A DNA stretch of 64,000 nucleotides from Hyphomicrobiales bacterium (GCA_900470285.1 UCAG01000005.1:564921-628920), one strand, 5' to 3'; numbered from the stretch's first letter, positions 1-10,223 are shown. Numbers and translations are program-made. Notes: generated by a model from the letters alone, not told the origin.

Positions 1-186
1 CGGGCAAAGCTTCATCCAGAACGGATTCAGTCAGATGATAAAACAGGATTTCCGCCATCAGCCAATGCAGGGAACTGCGCCCCTTACCTCTCGCATCTCA
101 AATCTACCGGATAACAGCTTAAACCAGAAACAAAACGGCCTGTCGATCAGACAGGCCGCCTCATACAGAAAAACCGGAGATTATAA
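1..186. other. Left edge, no gene assigned
   Basis: No open frame here looks like a recognisable protein. One plus-strand frame is open from the window edge to a stop at about 114-116 and could be the 3' end of a gene lying to the left, but the roughly 37 visible residues match nothing I know. The only clear structure is the hairpin at 137-157, listed separately. Confidence 0.4.
131..157 (-). terminator. Intrinsic terminator after the 187-792 gene
   Basis: GGCCTGTC and GACAGGCC form a perfect 8-bp stem around a 5-nt loop. Read on the minus strand the stem is followed by GTTTTGTTTC, so it fits as the terminator of the minus-strand membrane protein ending at 187. The plus side lacks a T tract. 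Confidence 0.7.
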
Positions 187-792
187 TCAGGCGGTTGCAG
201 AACGGGGTGCCTGTTGCGGCGCAGTGATGCTGCGCACACCAAGACACAACAGCGTAAAATAGCTCAGGCTTTCCAGCACTTCTTCCAGAAATTCGTTAAA
301 GGCAAGCCCGTGCATTTTCTCAAAAACCTCACCGAGAACGATGAGTGCGGCTGCCAGATAAAAAGGCCATGCTTTACGGCTGAAAACAAAGGTCAGAACA
401 GGGCGCACATAGTCTGAATGGCGAAAAACATAAACAGCAGTAAAGGCGATGACGATAATCGCCTCATGCCAGCGGAATGCATGGGATTTGATGTAATTGC
501 TCACCGGCCCTGTCGGCTCGACTTCAAACTCACGGAAGAAAAAAATCCACATCAGTACGGACATACCGATTGCAAACATTCGCGCAGGCCCTTCAGTGCG
601 CAGGCCGCCGATAAAAAAAGCTATCGCGGCAAGACCGAGATAAACCAGCTGCAAATTTTCGAGCAATCCGGCCTCTCCCATTTCGACGACAAGATTGTCA
701 AAATCGGTCACAAAGAAAAAGAACAGAACATTCAATATAAGCAATACCAGCATTACACTGATGAAGTTGCGTGAGGCATAAGATGGAAACAC
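187..792 (-). CDS. Uncharacterised multi-pass membrane protein, paralogue of 23508-24176
   Basis: The 201-residue protein begins at a GTG with a weak GGAT upstream. Five or so hydrophobic segments are visible, the first at about residues 11-30. Polar residues recur within or next to the membrane segments: an ENLQ motif near 44, RE near 88, and a glutamate-rich FLEEVLE near the C-terminus. The same arrangement (ENAQ, RE, LEELSE) occurs in the membrane protein at 23508-24176, so I regard the two as one family. I do not recognise the family and assign no function. It stands alone, with its own terminator and a RIME-like repeat upstream. Confidence 0.75.
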   Translation of the reverse strand: MFPSYASRNFISVMLVLLILNVLFFFFVTDFDNLVVEMGEAGLLENLQLVYLGLAAIAFFIGGLRTEGPARMFAIGMSVLMWIFFFREFEVEPTGPVSNYIKSHAFRWHEAIIVIAFTAVYVFRHSDYVRPVLTFVFSRKAWPFYLAAALIVLGEVFEKMHGLAFNEFLEEVLESLSYFTLLCLGVRSITAPQQAPRSATA

Positions 793-957
793 AATATTAT
801 CCGGAATAAACAGCCAGCCTGTCCCTCAGGGGTGCCAAAACCGGCGGACACAGCATCTCAATGAACATATTATGACATCTTAACAAGTTCTTGTTGTTGC
901 GCACAATTAAAATTCATACTCCGGCAGTCAATTTTTATTGAGGTATATATTTCTGCC

Positions 958-1063
958 AGAGCGTATCGCGATTAATCATAGCCACGGCACTCGCTCTGTC
1001 TCCTTGCTTTTACGCAAACCATTATCGGAAAACCGGTGTCCACTTTTCCGCGCTATGCTCTAG
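958..1063. repeat. RIME-like intergenic repeat, most complete copy
   Basis: The element starts with AGAGCG and ends with GCTCTAG. It contains CACTCGCTCTG, then CTTGCTTTTACGCA, then GGAAAACCGGTGTCCACTTT. This head-to-tail layout is familiar from short intergenic mosaic elements scattered in rhizobial and Brucella genomes (from memory). Related, more decayed copies occur at 7587-7735, 16172-16275, 21841-21940, 36075-36184 and 45799-45925. Confidence 0.6.
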
Positions 1064-1070
1064 AATACAA

Positions 1071-1096
1071 AAAAGCCGGTGCGAACACCGGCTTTT
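1071..1096 (-). terminator. pepA terminator
   Basis: AAAAGCCGGTG and CACCGGCTTTT form an 11-bp stem with a 4-nt loop. It lies 28 bp beyond the pepA stop and has a short T tract on both strands, so it could work in both directions. Confidence 0.8.
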
Positions 1097-1123
1097 CCAA
1101 TCATGTGACACGAAGAATACTTA

Positions 1124-2611
1124 TCAGCCTTCGTAATGATCCCGAACGAGACGATCCAGAACGCGGACACCAAAACCCGAACCCCAGGATTCATTATACT
1201 CGCTGGCAGGTGAATCCATCGCAGTGCCGGCAATATCCAGATGCGCCCAAGGTGTATCCCCTACGAAACGCTTCAGGAACTGAGCCGCTGTGATCGAACC
1301 TGCAGGACGACCGGCCGAGTTACGCATATCTGCAAACTTGGAATCAATGATCTTGTCATATTCCTTGGTGAGCGGCATACGCCACAGTTTCTCACCGCTG
1401 CTCTGACCGGCATCAAACAGCTGTTCTGCCAGTTCATCATCATTGGAGAACAGGCCTGCATGTTGTGTGCCCAGTGCAATCACAATCGCACCAGTCAGAG
1501 TAGCCAGATTGATCATGAAGCGCGGCTTATGGGTTTTCGCGGTGTAATACAGTGCATCAGCCAGAACCAGACGGCCTTCCGCATCGGTATTAATGACTTC
1601 AATCGTCTGACCGGACATGGTGGTGACGATATCACCGGGACGCTGTGCATTACCGTCCGGCATGTTTTCCACGAGACCGATAACGCCGATAACATTCACT
1701 TTAGCCTTACGTCCGGCAAGAGCGCGCATCAGACCGGTTACCGCTGCGGCACCGCCCATATCACCCTTCATATCTTCCATGCCGAGTGCAGGCTTAATAG
1801 AGATACCACCGGTATCAAACACAACACCCTTACCGACAAAAGCAACCGGCTTGTCTTTGGTTTTGCCACCATTCCATTCCATCACCACAAGACGCGGCGG
1901 ACGAACAGAACCCTGAGCAACGCCCAGCAGCGAGCCCATACCAAGCTTCTTCATTTCTTTTTCGGTAAGGATAGTGATTTTAACACCGAGTTTCTCAAGC
2001 TTTTCTGCTTCCGCAGCGAACTCCACAGGTCCGAGCACATTGGCAGGCTCATTGACCAGATCGCGTGCCAGCAACACACCTTCACCAATTTCAGCCGCAG
2101 CTTCGTAAGCTTTTTCCGCACCGGCAGCATCAGCAACCTGAATGGTCAGCTTAACGTCTTTGGCTTCTGCCTTGTCGTCACTTTTCTTGGTTTTGTATTT
2201 ATCAAAGCGATAAGCACGCAGCTGTGCGCCCAGAGCAAAATCCGCGGCTGCTTCAGCCGAAATTTCCAGACCGTCAATTGCAAGAATTGCATTGGCTTCA
2301 GCAGATTTACCGATTTTCGCAAATGCCGCGCCGCCGATTTTCAGCCAGTCATCATTTTTCAGCTTGGCAGGATCACCGATACCAACCAGAACCAGACGCT
2401 CTGCGCCTGCACCGTCTGCAAGGTAAGTTTCAAGCGTTGCACCAAGCTTGCCCTTGAAACCGGCTTTGGTAATCAGGCCGGAAACGAAACCTTCGCCGCC
2501 AACATGATTTGCCTGCGCGGCAACCGAACCGTCTTTGCTCACGGGAACAATCACGACATCTTTCAGCTTTTCTGAAAAATTCGAGAACTTGATGACTGGA
2601 TTTTTGGACAT
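1124..2611 (-). CDS. pepA: Leucyl aminopeptidase (M17 family)
   Basis: Cytosolic metallo-aminopeptidase that removes N-terminal residues from peptides. The M17 signature NTDAEGRL is at about residues 341-348 and the metal-binding [10 protein letters not shown] segment precedes it. The 495-residue length is normal for PepA. I chose the ATG at 2611 (MSKNPVIKF) because a GGAG sits 7-10 nt upstream. The frame stays open 26 codons further but without a ribosome site. The gene diverges from lptF, an arrangement common in Rhizobiales, and ends at a strong hairpin. Confidence 0.95.
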   Translation of the reverse strand: MSKNPVIKFSNFSEKLKDVVIVPVSKDGSVAAQANHVGGEGFVSGLITKAGFKGKLGATLETYLADGAGAERLVLVGIGDPAKLKNDDWLKIGGAAFAKIGKSAEANAILAIDGLEISAEAAADFALGAQLRAYRFDKYKTKKSDDKAEAKDVKLTIQVADAAGAEKAYEAAAEIGEGVLLARDLVNEPANVLGPVEFAAEAEKLEKLGVKITILTEKEMKKLGMGSLLGVAQGSVRPPRLVVMEWNGGKTKDKPVAFVGKGVVFDTGGISIKPALGMEDMKGDMGGAAAVTGLMRALAGRKAKVNVIGVIGLVENMPDGNAQRPGDIVTTMSGQTIEVINTDAEGRLVLADALYYTAKTHKPRFMINLATLTGAIVIALGTQHAGLFSNDDELAEQLFDAGQSSGEKLWRMPLTKEYDKIIDSKFADMRNSAGRPAGSITAAQFLKRFVGDTPWAHLDIAGTAMDSPASEYNESWGSGFGVRVLDRLVRDHYEG

Positions 2612-2890
2612 AATAACTCCAATAGGTAAAAACAGAGTCGCATAACTCAATGCATTGTGTGGCTCTATCAAGACCAAACCACAAGCCATAAATTACCATC
2701 TCTGACGAATAAGTGTTTTGTTAACCTAATTTCTTTGTCTATTTTTAGCCAAGACCCGATTATGATAAACACGGATAATATGACAAGAGTTTGCGTGCCG
2801 ACTTTTAACGATTATAAGATGCCGGAAAAATCGTATAACTTGCAGCTAATAACAGGTTCAGCCCTTAGGTTCAGGATGTAAATTCAGCGT

Positions 2891-4096
2891 ATGAAACTGA
2901 TCGAGCGATACATCCTGCGCCGCGTGGGAATAATGTTTCTGGCCGTGTTCTGCGCGGCCATCGGCATTACGTGGACTGTGCAGGTATTGCAGCGTATCAA
3001 TTTCCTGACCTCCAGCGGTCAGTCTCTGGCAACAGCCGTCCAGTTTTTCTCACTGTTCATTCCGTCGGTCATTCCTCTGGTGATGCCGTTTGCACTGGTG
3101 ATTGCTATCACGCAGACGCTTTCCACCATGAATCAGGATTCGGAACTGGTTGTTATCAATGCCTCAGGCAGCCCGCGTACGGCCGTTATCCGGCCGGTAC
3201 TGCTGTTTGCTGCCATGCTTGCAGTTATTTCATTTCTGGTCGCTAATTTCGTCGACCCTTATGCACGCTATAATATGCGTTCCATGCTGGCCAATGCGAG
3301 CGCTGATCTGATCAATGTGGTTGTGCAGGAAGGCAGCTTCCGCAGATTGTCCGACAATCTCTATGTGCAGATTGCCGAGCGTAAATCAGACGGCAGCATC
3401 GGCGGCATGTTCATCGCCGATTCCCGCGATGCCAATACGGATCTGGTTTATTATGCACTGGACGGTGCTATCGCTAATAATAACGGCAATGACGTTCTGC
3501 TGATGAATAATGGTGAGATTCAGCGCCGGGAAGTTAAAACCGGCAACGTCTCCATCATTAAATTCGATCAATATGCATTTGATCTGAGCCAGTTCACCGA
3601 TTCAAGCGGTGATATGGTTCTTTATGCCAAAGACCGTCACCTGTCCTATCTCATCAATCCGGATAAGAATGATCCGATTTTTCAGACCAAGCCGCTGCAA
3701 TATCGCGCGGAACTGCATAAACGTCTGACAAACTGGCTCTATCCTTTTGTCTTCGCCATGATTGCTTTGGTTCTGGCAGGCGATGCGCGCTCCCATCGTG
3801 AAGCGCGAGTTTCCGCTTCTTTCTCGGCGATCTCGCTTTCGCTGATCGTCTATTGGGCAGGATATTTTGTGTCTGATCGCGCTGAGAAGAATCTGAGCTA
3901 TGTACCGGTCATGTATCTTATTCCGTTCGGCGTCATTGCTATTTGTCTCTATGCATTGTTCAGCGGCCGCTCGCTCAGTCTGCCGACCTCATGGGCAGAT
4001 AAAATTCAGGATATCACCGAACAATTAACAGCCCGCCTGCGCCCGCTTTATGAGCGTTTTGCCGGCAGAAAAAATACATCAGGAGGTCAGTCATGA
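2891..4096 (+). CDS. lptF: LPS export system permease LptF
   Basis: Inner-membrane subunit of the LptB2FG ABC transporter that extracts lipopolysaccharide and passes it to LptC/A/D. The 401-residue protein has the family layout: membrane helices at about 10-35, 50-80 and 98-120, a large periplasmic beta-jellyroll region, then three helices after about 275. The start MKLIERYILRR is typical. Its stop overlaps the lptG start by 4 bp (ATGA), so the two are translationally coupled. The divergent 280-bp region shared with pepA must hold the promoter. Confidence 0.94.
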   Translation: MKLIERYILRRVGIMFLAVFCAAIGITWTVQVLQRINFLTSSGQSLATAVQFFSLFIPSVIPLVMPFALVIAITQTLSTMNQDSELVVINASGSPRTAVIRPVLLFAAMLAVISFLVANFVDPYARYNMRSMLANASADLINVVVQEGSFRRLSDNLYVQIAERKSDGSIGGMFIADSRDANTDLVYYALDGAIANNNGNDVLLMNNGEIQRREVKTGNVSIIKFDQYAFDLSQFTDSSGDMVLYAKDRHLSYLINPDKNDPIFQTKPLQYRAELHKRLTNWLYPFVFAMIALVLAGDARSHREARVSASFSAISLSLIVYWAGYFVSDRAEKNLSYVPVMYLIPFGVIAICLYALFSGRSLSLPTSWADKIQDITEQLTARLRPLYERFAGRKNTSGGQS

Positions 4097-5181
4097 TCGG
4101 CTGGACGCTCGGACGCTATTTTTTCATGCGCTATGTGCAAACCACACTGTATTTCCTGATGGGCATTTTTGCGCTGTCACTGTTGCTCGACTTCACGGAG
4201 AACGCCAGCAAGCTGGCTGCCCTCCCCGATTATTCGGCATGGGCAGCACTCGGGCTTTCTGCCATGCGTATCCCTTTCATTATGCAACAGGTTATTCCGT
4301 TTGTGGCGTTGTTCTCGGCTATGGCCACGCTGATTTCGCTGAACCGCCGCTATGAGCTGGTTGTCGCACGATCAGTCGGCGTTTCCGCATGGCAGTTCCT
4401 GCTGCCTGCCTGCCTTGGTGCCTTCCTGTTCGGACTCATCACCATTTTCATCATTAATCCGCTTGCGGCTTATGGTTTTGAAAAATCAATGGAAATCAGC
4501 ACACGCTGGCAAAACGGCAATGTTAATCAGGTTACAGCTCTGCGCGATCCGTGGCTGCGTCAGAAATTTGATGAGCAGGAAACCATTATCGGCGCCAAGG
4601 GCATTCTCGCAGAGGGAACGCATCTGACCGATGTCAGCTTTTTCGTCTTCAATGAAGACAAGACAATCAAAGAGCGCTTTGACGCCCGTGATGCTCAGCT
4701 GGAAGACGGTTACTGGAACCTGACCAATGTGACGCATATTGTCGAGGGTCAGGAACCTAAAGAACTTTTATCCACAAAGATTCCGACCCAGTTAAAACCG
4801 GAATATCTCGAAGAAAAACTTTCTTCACCCGACACGATTCCATTCGTGCAATTGCCCCGTAAAATTGAAGTCGCCCGTTCTTTCGGCTTTTCGGCCACAG
4901 CTTTTGACATGCAGTTCCAGTCTTTGCTGGCCTTGCCTGCTCTTTTGATGGCCATGACGCTGATTGCTGCAACAGTCTCGTTGAAATTTGTTCGTTCCGG
5001 CCAGTCCGGGGCAATGATTCTGGGTGGTATCATTGCGGGGTTCGTGCTTTATGTCGTAACAGTACTTGCCAAAGCCTTTGGCACGGCAGGATTCGTGCCG
5101 CCATTTGTAGCGGCATGGGTACCGGTATTGATTGCAACATTTTTTGGAATCTCCTTTTTGCTCCATAAGGAGGATGGTTAG
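4093..5181 (+). CDS. lptG: LPS export system permease LptG
   Basis: Second permease of the LptB2FG complex, paralogous to LptF. The 362-residue protein shows the same layout of N-terminal helices (about 10-115), a periplasmic domain and three C-terminal helices ending near 355. It starts within the last codons of lptF and shares one base with the GTG of lptD, so lptF-lptG-lptD form a tight operon. Confidence 0.94.
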   Translation: MIGWTLGRYFFMRYVQTTLYFLMGIFALSLLLDFTENASKLAALPDYSAWAALGLSAMRIPFIMQQVIPFVALFSAMATLISLNRRYELVVARSVGVSAWQFLLPACLGAFLFGLITIFIINPLAAYGFEKSMEISTRWQNGNVNQVTALRDPWLRQKFDEQETIIGAKGILAEGTHLTDVSFFVFNEDKTIKERFDARDAQLEDGYWNLTNVTHIVEGQEPKELLSTKIPTQLKPEYLEEKLSSPDTIPFVQLPRKIEVARSFGFSATAFDMQFQSLLALPALLMAMTLIAATVSLKFVRSGQSGAMILGGIIAGFVLYVVTVLAKAFGTAGFVPPFVAAWVPVLIATFFGISFLLHKEDG

Positions 5182-7526
5182 TGGGATTGAGTAGCTCCCG
5201 CACGGTAGTATCTGAGTATTTCGCGCGTCTTGCACGCGGGACAGCTCTGGCGTGCATTTTTTCCACCTCTGTGATCATTTCTATGTCTTCCGCGGCTTAC
5301 AGTCAGGAAGCAGCGCCTTCTGATGACTTCGGCAGCCAGTATCAGACCAATCCTGATGCTAAGATGCTGTTGCAGGCAGACAATCTGGTTGTCGACCGCG
5401 ATCAGAATACAGTTACCGCTGCGGGCAATGTTCAGATTGAATATGACGGCAATCGTCTGGTTGCGCGTCAGGTTGTTTACAATCAAAAAACCAAGCGCAT
5501 GGTTGCTAAAGGCAATGTTGAAATTGTCGAAAAAGACGGCAACCGCATCTATTCGGATGAAATTGATGTAACGGATGATTTCCGCGACGGCTTTGTAAAC
5601 GGCCTGCGCGTTGAAACCGTGGATGACACACGTTTTGCTGCGGAAAGCGCGGAACGCAGCCTCGGTGAAATCACTACATTTAATAATGGCGTTTACACTG
5701 CCTGCCGTGCCTGTGAAAAAGACCCGAGCAAGCCGGTTCTCTGGCAAGTCAAAGCCAAGAAAATCATCTGGAACGGCACCAAGAAAACTGTCCGTTTTGA
5801 AGGCGGCCGTTTTGAAATGTTCGGCAAGTCGCTTTTTGCCCTGCCTGCTTTCGAAATTGCGGACCCGACCATCAAACGCAAGAGCGGCTTCCTGTTCCCG
5901 AGTTTCCTCTATAAAGACGAACTCGGCTTCGGTGTACGCGCGGGTTATTTCTGGAATCTCGCTCCGAATTACGACATCACCACTTATGGTACAGGTCTGA
6001 CCAAACAGGGCTTCTTAAGTGAAACCGAATGGCGTCATCGTCTTGAAAACGGCTCTTATAATATCCGCGTAGCCGGTATTTATCAGGCGAAACCGGGTGA
6101 GTTCAGCTCTACAACAGTTGACGCGCAGGAACGCTTCCGCGCGATGGCTGCCTCCAAAGGTGATTTCAAAATCAATCCGCGCTGGAGTTTCGGTTGGGAT
6201 GTCATCGCCCAAACCGACAAAAATTTCAGCCGCACCTATAAAATCGGCGGCTATAGCGGCGAAACACTGACATCCAATGTCTATCTGCGCGGTATATCCG
6301 GTCGCAATCATCTTGATATTAACCTGTACAAGTTCAAAGTTCAGGAAGATGTGCTGAACGGCAGCTCGAATGCGGTGGATACGAAACAGCCTTGGGTACT
6401 GCCAAGCGTTGACTATCTTTATACTGTTCCGGGTTCCGTCTATGGCGGCGAACTGACCATTACCAGCAATCTGCAGGGCATTTATCGCGAAACATCAGAT
6501 ACAATTTATCAGAACAATGCAGCCCGTTTCCTGAATGGCATGAAAGGCACCAGTGCGCGTCTGACCACAGAAGCAGAATGGAAGCGGACTTTCATTACTG
6601 AACAGGGTCTGGTCATTACCCCTCTCCTCGCTCTGCGTGGTGATGCGATCGGTATTGATACCAATGACACTTTCGGAACAGTCAATGAGGTCCGTTCGCA
6701 GGCCTTCCGCGGCATGGCGACTGCAGGCCTTGAAGTACGCTGGCCAATTCTGTTCTCCTCAACCAGCATGACACAAGTGCTGGAACCGACAGCGCAAATT
6801 TTTGTTCGTAATGACGAGCCTTATGCCGGTCGTCTGCCGAACGAAGATGCACAGAGCTTTGTCTTTGATGCGACCAGTCTTTTCCAGCGTGACAAGTTCT
6901 CCGGTTATGACCGGATTGAAGGCGGCACACGTGCCAATCTTGGTCTGCGTTATTCCGGCAATATGAATAATGGCTGGTCCATTCATGGTCTTGCTGGTCA
7001 GTCATTCCAGCTGGGTGGTCTGAATTCCTTTGCCGAGAGCGATTTTGTCGGTGCCGGTGCGGATTCCGGTCTTGAGGGCAAGCGCTCCGACTATGTTGCA
7101 ATGCTTGGCATGTCCAATAATTCCGGTCTCGCTTTTGCGGCACGCGGACGTTTTGACAAAGATAATTTCGAAGTCAAACGCGGTGAAGTGGAAACCAGCT
7201 ATAGCGGACAGGTTGTTCAGGCTTCGGTTAAATATGCCTATATTGCCAAGCAACCGGATTATGGCTACGCCAATGATCGTCAGGAAGTCAGTTTGAGCGG
7301 GTCAACACGCTTCAAGGAAAACTGGCGTGTGTTTGGTTCCGGTACCTATGATATCGTTTCAGAAACTCTGGTACGTGCGCAGTCCGGCTTGGCCTATGAT
7401 GATGAATGCTTCACCTACTCGATGGCCTATATTCAGACACGTAGCCCGGGTCAGGATAAGATTTCCCATTCGGTCGGCTTCAATATTTCCTTCCGTACAC
7501 TGGGCGATCTGGGCAGTTCATTCTAA
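5181..7526 (+). CDS. lptD: LPS assembly outer-membrane protein LptD (OstA)
   Basis: Outer-membrane beta-barrel that places LPS in the outer leaflet, working with LptE. The 781 residues begin with a signal peptide ending near SAAYSQ (about residue 42). An OstA-type domain follows (about 60-180), then the long barrel region rich in alternating aromatic strands to the C-terminal phenylalanine. Cysteines in CRACEK (near 173-176) and DDECF (near 737) could form the maturation disulphides known for LptD. A GTG start is chosen because AAGGAGG lies 8 nt upstream and the codon overlaps the lptG stop. Confidence 0.93.
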   Translation: MGLSSSRTVVSEYFARLARGTALACIFSTSVIISMSSAAYSQEAAPSDDFGSQYQTNPDAKMLLQADNLVVDRDQNTVTAAGNVQIEYDGNRLVARQVVYNQKTKRMVAKGNVEIVEKDGNRIYSDEIDVTDDFRDGFVNGLRVETVDDTRFAAESAERSLGEITTFNNGVYTACRACEKDPSKPVLWQVKAKKIIWNGTKKTVRFEGGRFEMFGKSLFALPAFEIADPTIKRKSGFLFPSFLYKDELGFGVRAGYFWNLAPNYDITTYGTGLTKQGFLSETEWRHRLENGSYNIRVAGIYQAKPGEFSSTTVDAQERFRAMAASKGDFKINPRWSFGWDVIAQTDKNFSRTYKIGGYSGETLTSNVYLRGISGRNHLDINLYKFKVQEDVLNGSSNAVDTKQPWVLPSVDYLYTVPGSVYGGELTITSNLQGIYRETSDTIYQNNAARFLNGMKGTSARLTTEAEWKRTFITEQGLVITPLLALRGDAIGIDTNDTFGTVNEVRSQAFRGMATAGLEVRWPILFSSTSMTQVLEPTAQIFVRNDEPYAGRLPNEDAQSFVFDATSLFQRDKFSGYDRIEGGTRANLGLRYSGNMNNGWSIHGLAGQSFQLGGLNSFAESDFVGAGADSGLEGKRSDYVAMLGMSNNSGLAFAARGRFDKDNFEVKRGEVETSYSGQVVQASVKYAYIAKQPDYGYANDRQEVSLSGSTRFKENWRVFGSGTYDIVSETLVRAQSGLAYDDECFTYSMAYIQTRSPGQDKISHSVGFNISFRTLGDLGSSF

Positions 7527-7550
7527 GCCCGCTTGACAATCAGAAATTAT

Positions 7551-7586
7551 ATTACGGCCTGCTTTATGCGGGCCGTAATTTTATTT
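7551..7586 (+). terminator. lptD terminator
   Basis: ATTACGGCC pairs with GGCCGTAAT around an 11-nt loop and is followed by TTTATTT, 24 bp after the lptD stop. Confidence 0.75.
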
Positions 7587-7735
7587 AGAGCGGCTCCGGT
7601 TAAGCAGAATTACCAGAACCACTTCAATTTTTATTTTGCCCCATTATCCTGTGTATCGGAACAGGATCCGAGATCAGTCCCGTGAGGTGATTTCCCTGTA
7701 TAGGTGTTGAGCGCTTTTGCCGGAAATGCTTTAAA
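7587..7735. repeat. Decayed RIME-like repeat with embedded hairpin module
   Basis: Begins AGAGCGGCTCCGG and continues through a TTTTTATTTTG segment, then carries a module (ACAGGATCC, GATCAGTCC, GTGATTTCCCTGTATAGG, CGCTTTTGCCGGAAATGC). The second half aligns base for base over long stretches with 45871-45918, showing that both derive from one repeat. Confidence 0.5.
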
Positions 7736-8109
7736 CCTGCTTTTTTACGTGCAAATTATTCAGTAAACGCATCATAAAATCGTACGATTTACAGCCTATG
7801 CCACATTCGGAGCGCATTTGTACTACGAAATACAGATATGCAGACGGGGGATAAGGACAGCAATCTCACAGGCTTTGACTGCGGGGAATAAAGATTGTCT
7901 GCGCAGTTTTAGGTAAGAGCGGGTATAAACGGGGTCGAAATTCGCTGTTTTCATGCATTCTTAAACAGATGAGAGATTGTTTCACTGCAACTGCTCATCT
8001 ATACAAGAATGAAAATCCTGACAGGATGTGACAACAGAGATCATTTTATCTATTATTTCTCCCTATCAGGAGACGATCACGTCCTGAGGCACGGAACGGG
8101 AAACCAGGT

Positions 8110-9084
8110 ATGAAATTTGCTACTATGAGCATGAATTTTAATAAACGCATTCTGGCTGCTGTGTTTGCCGGTACTGTTGCAATGACGGCTTTGAGCATGA
8201 CGGAATTTACCGGCATTGCCAAAGCTGCCGAAATTAAAGTGATCGTCAACAGCAATCCAATTACCAATGTGGACATTGCCAACCGTGCGGCCTTCCTTAA
8301 ATTGCAGCGCCGCGGCGGCAATCTCAACAAGCTGGCTCAGGATGAACTGGTTGAAGAAATGCTCAAACGCGTGGAAATGAAATCACGCGGCATTGTTGTT
8401 TCTGATCAGGAAATTGAAACCGCTTATGCAGGTTTTGCTTCGCGCAACAAAATGAGCGTTGCGCAACTTAACCAGCTGATGAATCAGGCCGGTATCACTC
8501 CGAAGCATTTTAAAACCTTTATCATGGTGCAGATGGGATGGAGCCGTGCGATCGGTGCGCGCTTCCGATCCGAAGGCATGATGAGTGAGCAGGATGCTGT
8601 GCAGCGCATGCTGAAGGATGGCGGTAAAAAGCCTTCAACCAGTGAATACACATTGCAGCAGGTAATTTTCGTTGTACCTGCCGCCAGCCGCTCGGCAGGC
8701 ACGATGGCAAAACGCCGTTCAGAAGCCAATGCCCTGCGCAACCGCTTCTCCAGCTGTGAAACAACAAGATCCCAGACCAAGGGCATGCTGGATGTGACCG
8801 TGCGCGATCTCGGCAAGCATCTGGAACTGCAATTGCCACCAGAATGGTCAAAACAGTTGAAAGCAACGGCTGTAGGCCGTCCGACAGCAGTTCAGGATAC
8901 TGATAAAGGTGTTGAATTCCTTGCCGTCTGTGCCAAGCGTACTGTATCGGATGACCGCGTTGCACAGCTGACCTTCTCCATGGAAGGCACCGGCAGCAAT
9001 GCAGATCAGGAAAAGAAAGCTGAAGAAATCAGCAAGAAATATCTTAAAGAGCTGCGTGAAAAAGCGAAAATCGTTAATCGCTGA
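8110..9084 (+). CDS. surA: SurA-type periplasmic chaperone / peptidyl-prolyl isomerase
   Basis: Periplasmic chaperone for outer-membrane proteins. A signal peptide ends at about residue 39 (GIAKAAE). The SurA N-terminal domain follows, starting [15 protein letters not shown], with helices to about 175. The C-terminal part is a short, weakly conserved parvulin-like domain (about 178-290) lacking obvious isomerase residues, as in many alphaproteobacterial SurA proteins. At 324 residues it is shorter than the two-parvulin enterobacterial protein. Position between lptD and pdxA-rsmA is the classic order. Two further ATGs lie within the first eight codons, so the exact start could be up to 21 bp later. 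Confidence 0.88.
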   Translation: MKFATMSMNFNKRILAAVFAGTVAMTALSMTEFTGIAKAAEIKVIVNSNPITNVDIANRAAFLKLQRRGGNLNKLAQDELVEEMLKRVEMKSRGIVVSDQEIETAYAGFASRNKMSVAQLNQLMNQAGITPKHFKTFIMVQMGWSRAIGARFRSEGMMSEQDAVQRMLKDGGKKPSTSEYTLQQVIFVVPAASRSAGTMAKRRSEANALRNRFSSCETTRSQTKGMLDVTVRDLGKHLELQLPPEWSKQLKATAVGRPTAVQDTDKGVEFLAVCAKRTVSDDRVAQLTFSMEGTGSNADQEKKAEEISKKYLKELREKAKIVNR

Positions 9085-9092
9085 ACCCAAAA

Positions 9093-9121
9093 AGCCACGC
9101 AGAGATTACTACTGCGTGGCT
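9093..9121 (+). terminator. Hairpin after surA
   Basis: AGCCACGCAG and CTGCGTGGCT make a perfect 10-bp stem. The following sequence is only moderately T-rich, so termination may be partial. Confidence 0.55.
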
Positions 9122-9179
9122 GATCTGCTTTAAGTATTTCTATTTACGGCCTAATGACACAGCAGAACCGGAGCATAAA

Positions 9180-10223
9180 ATGGTTTTTCCGCAACATGGA
9201 GAGGCTTCCATAGCACCGGTTGCTCTGAGCATCGGCGACCCGTCCGGCATCGGGCCGGATATTGCCCTCACCGCATGGGCGCAGCGGGAAAAACACGCGC
9301 TGCCACCATTTTTCATCCTTGCCGATCCGTCTTTGCTGACAGCAAGAGCCAGACAGCTCGGTCTTGATATTCCTTTCAGCATCTGCCAGCCGTCTGAAGC
9401 AACACAACGCTTTTGCCATTATCTGCCTGTTGTGCCTCTGGTCAACCGCCTGACTGACAAGCCAGGCGTGCCGCAGACCGCCAATGCCGCCGGTATTATC
9501 GAGGCGATTGAACGCGCCACACATTATGTGCTCGATGGTCAGGCCAGTGCAGTCACAACCTGCCCTATCGCCAAGAAGCCGCTTTACGAAGCCGGTTTTG
9601 GCTTTCCGGGGCATACGGAATTTCTTGCCCATCTGGCTTCGCGCCATCTCGGGGTTGAAGTGCGCCCTGTCATGATGCTCGCAGGCCCGCAATTGCGCGC
9701 TGTGCCGGTGACAATTCATATTCCGTTGCATAAAGTGCCGGAAGCACTGACAACAGCTGCGATCATTGAAACCATTCGTATTACCGATCATGATCTGCGC
9801 ACACGCTTTGGTATCAAAAATCCGCGCATTGCAGTCTCCGGCCTCAACCCGCATGCAGGTGAAGGCGGAGCGCTCGGCCATGAGGATGATGCAGTCATCC
9901 GCCCTGCTATTGAGCAGCTCAAAAGCGAAGGCATCAATATTCGGGGCCCGCTTCCTGCAGATACAATGTTCCACAAACAAGCCCTGACAACCTATGATAC
10001 GGCAATCTGCATGTATCACGATCAGGCACTAATTCCTGCCAAAGCGCTGGCTTTTGATGAAACGGTCAATGTAACACTCGGCCTGCCTTTCATCCGCACC
10101 TCTCCCGATCACGGGACTGCGTTTGACATTGCAGGACGCGGCATTGCCCGACCGGACAGCCTGATCGCCGCGCTCAAACTGGCAGCAGAACTGGCACATA
10201 ATCATAAACGGACACAAGACTGA
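9180..10223 (+). CDS. pdxA: 4-hydroxythreonine-4-phosphate dehydrogenase
   Basis: NAD(P)-dependent, metal-requiring dehydrogenase of the DXP-dependent vitamin B6 pathway. Its product condenses with DXP on PdxJ. The 347 residues carry the family features: [12 protein letters not shown] near the N-terminus, GHTEFLA (about 143), and the metal and catalytic region with HAGEGG (about 224) and the C-terminal [11 protein letters not shown] (about 310-320). GGAG lies 6 nt before the ATG. The next gene, rsmA, begins directly after the stop with no gap, so the two are cotranscribed. Confidence 0.94.
   Translation: MVFPQHGEASIAPVALSIGDPSGIGPDIALTAWAQREKHALPPFFILADPSLLTARARQLGLDIPFSICQPSEATQRFCHYLPVVPLVNRLTDKPGVPQTANAAGIIEAIERATHYVLDGQASAVTTCPIAKKPLYEAGFGFPGHTEFLAHLASRHLGVEVRPVMMLAGPQLRAVPVTIHIPLHKVPEALTTAAIIETIRITDHDLRTRFGIKNPRIAVSGLNPHAGEGGALGHEDDAVIRPAIEQLKSEGINIRGPLPADTMFHKQALTTYDTAICMYHDQALIPAKALAFDETVNVTLGLPFIRTSPDHGTAFDIAGRGIARPDSLIAALKLAAELAHNHKRTQD

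Larger units (their letters stand above)
7527..8109. other. Long lptD-surA intergenic region
   Basis: This 583-bp gap holds the lptD terminator, a decayed RIME-like repeat (7587-7735) and a perfect 14-bp palindrome AAATCGTACGATTT at 7777-7790. The last part should contain the surA promoter. No gene is visible. Confidence 0.6.

Noticed and set aside
1241-2575. 444-codon open frame on plus, antisense to pepA
   Set aside because: It lies wholly opposite a well-supported gene. Its composition is rich in His, Cys, Arg and Gln as expected of a shadow frame, and it resembles no family.
9144-10019. 291-codon minus frame opposite pdxA
   Set aside because: Shadow of pdxA. No ribosome site and no recognisable motifs.
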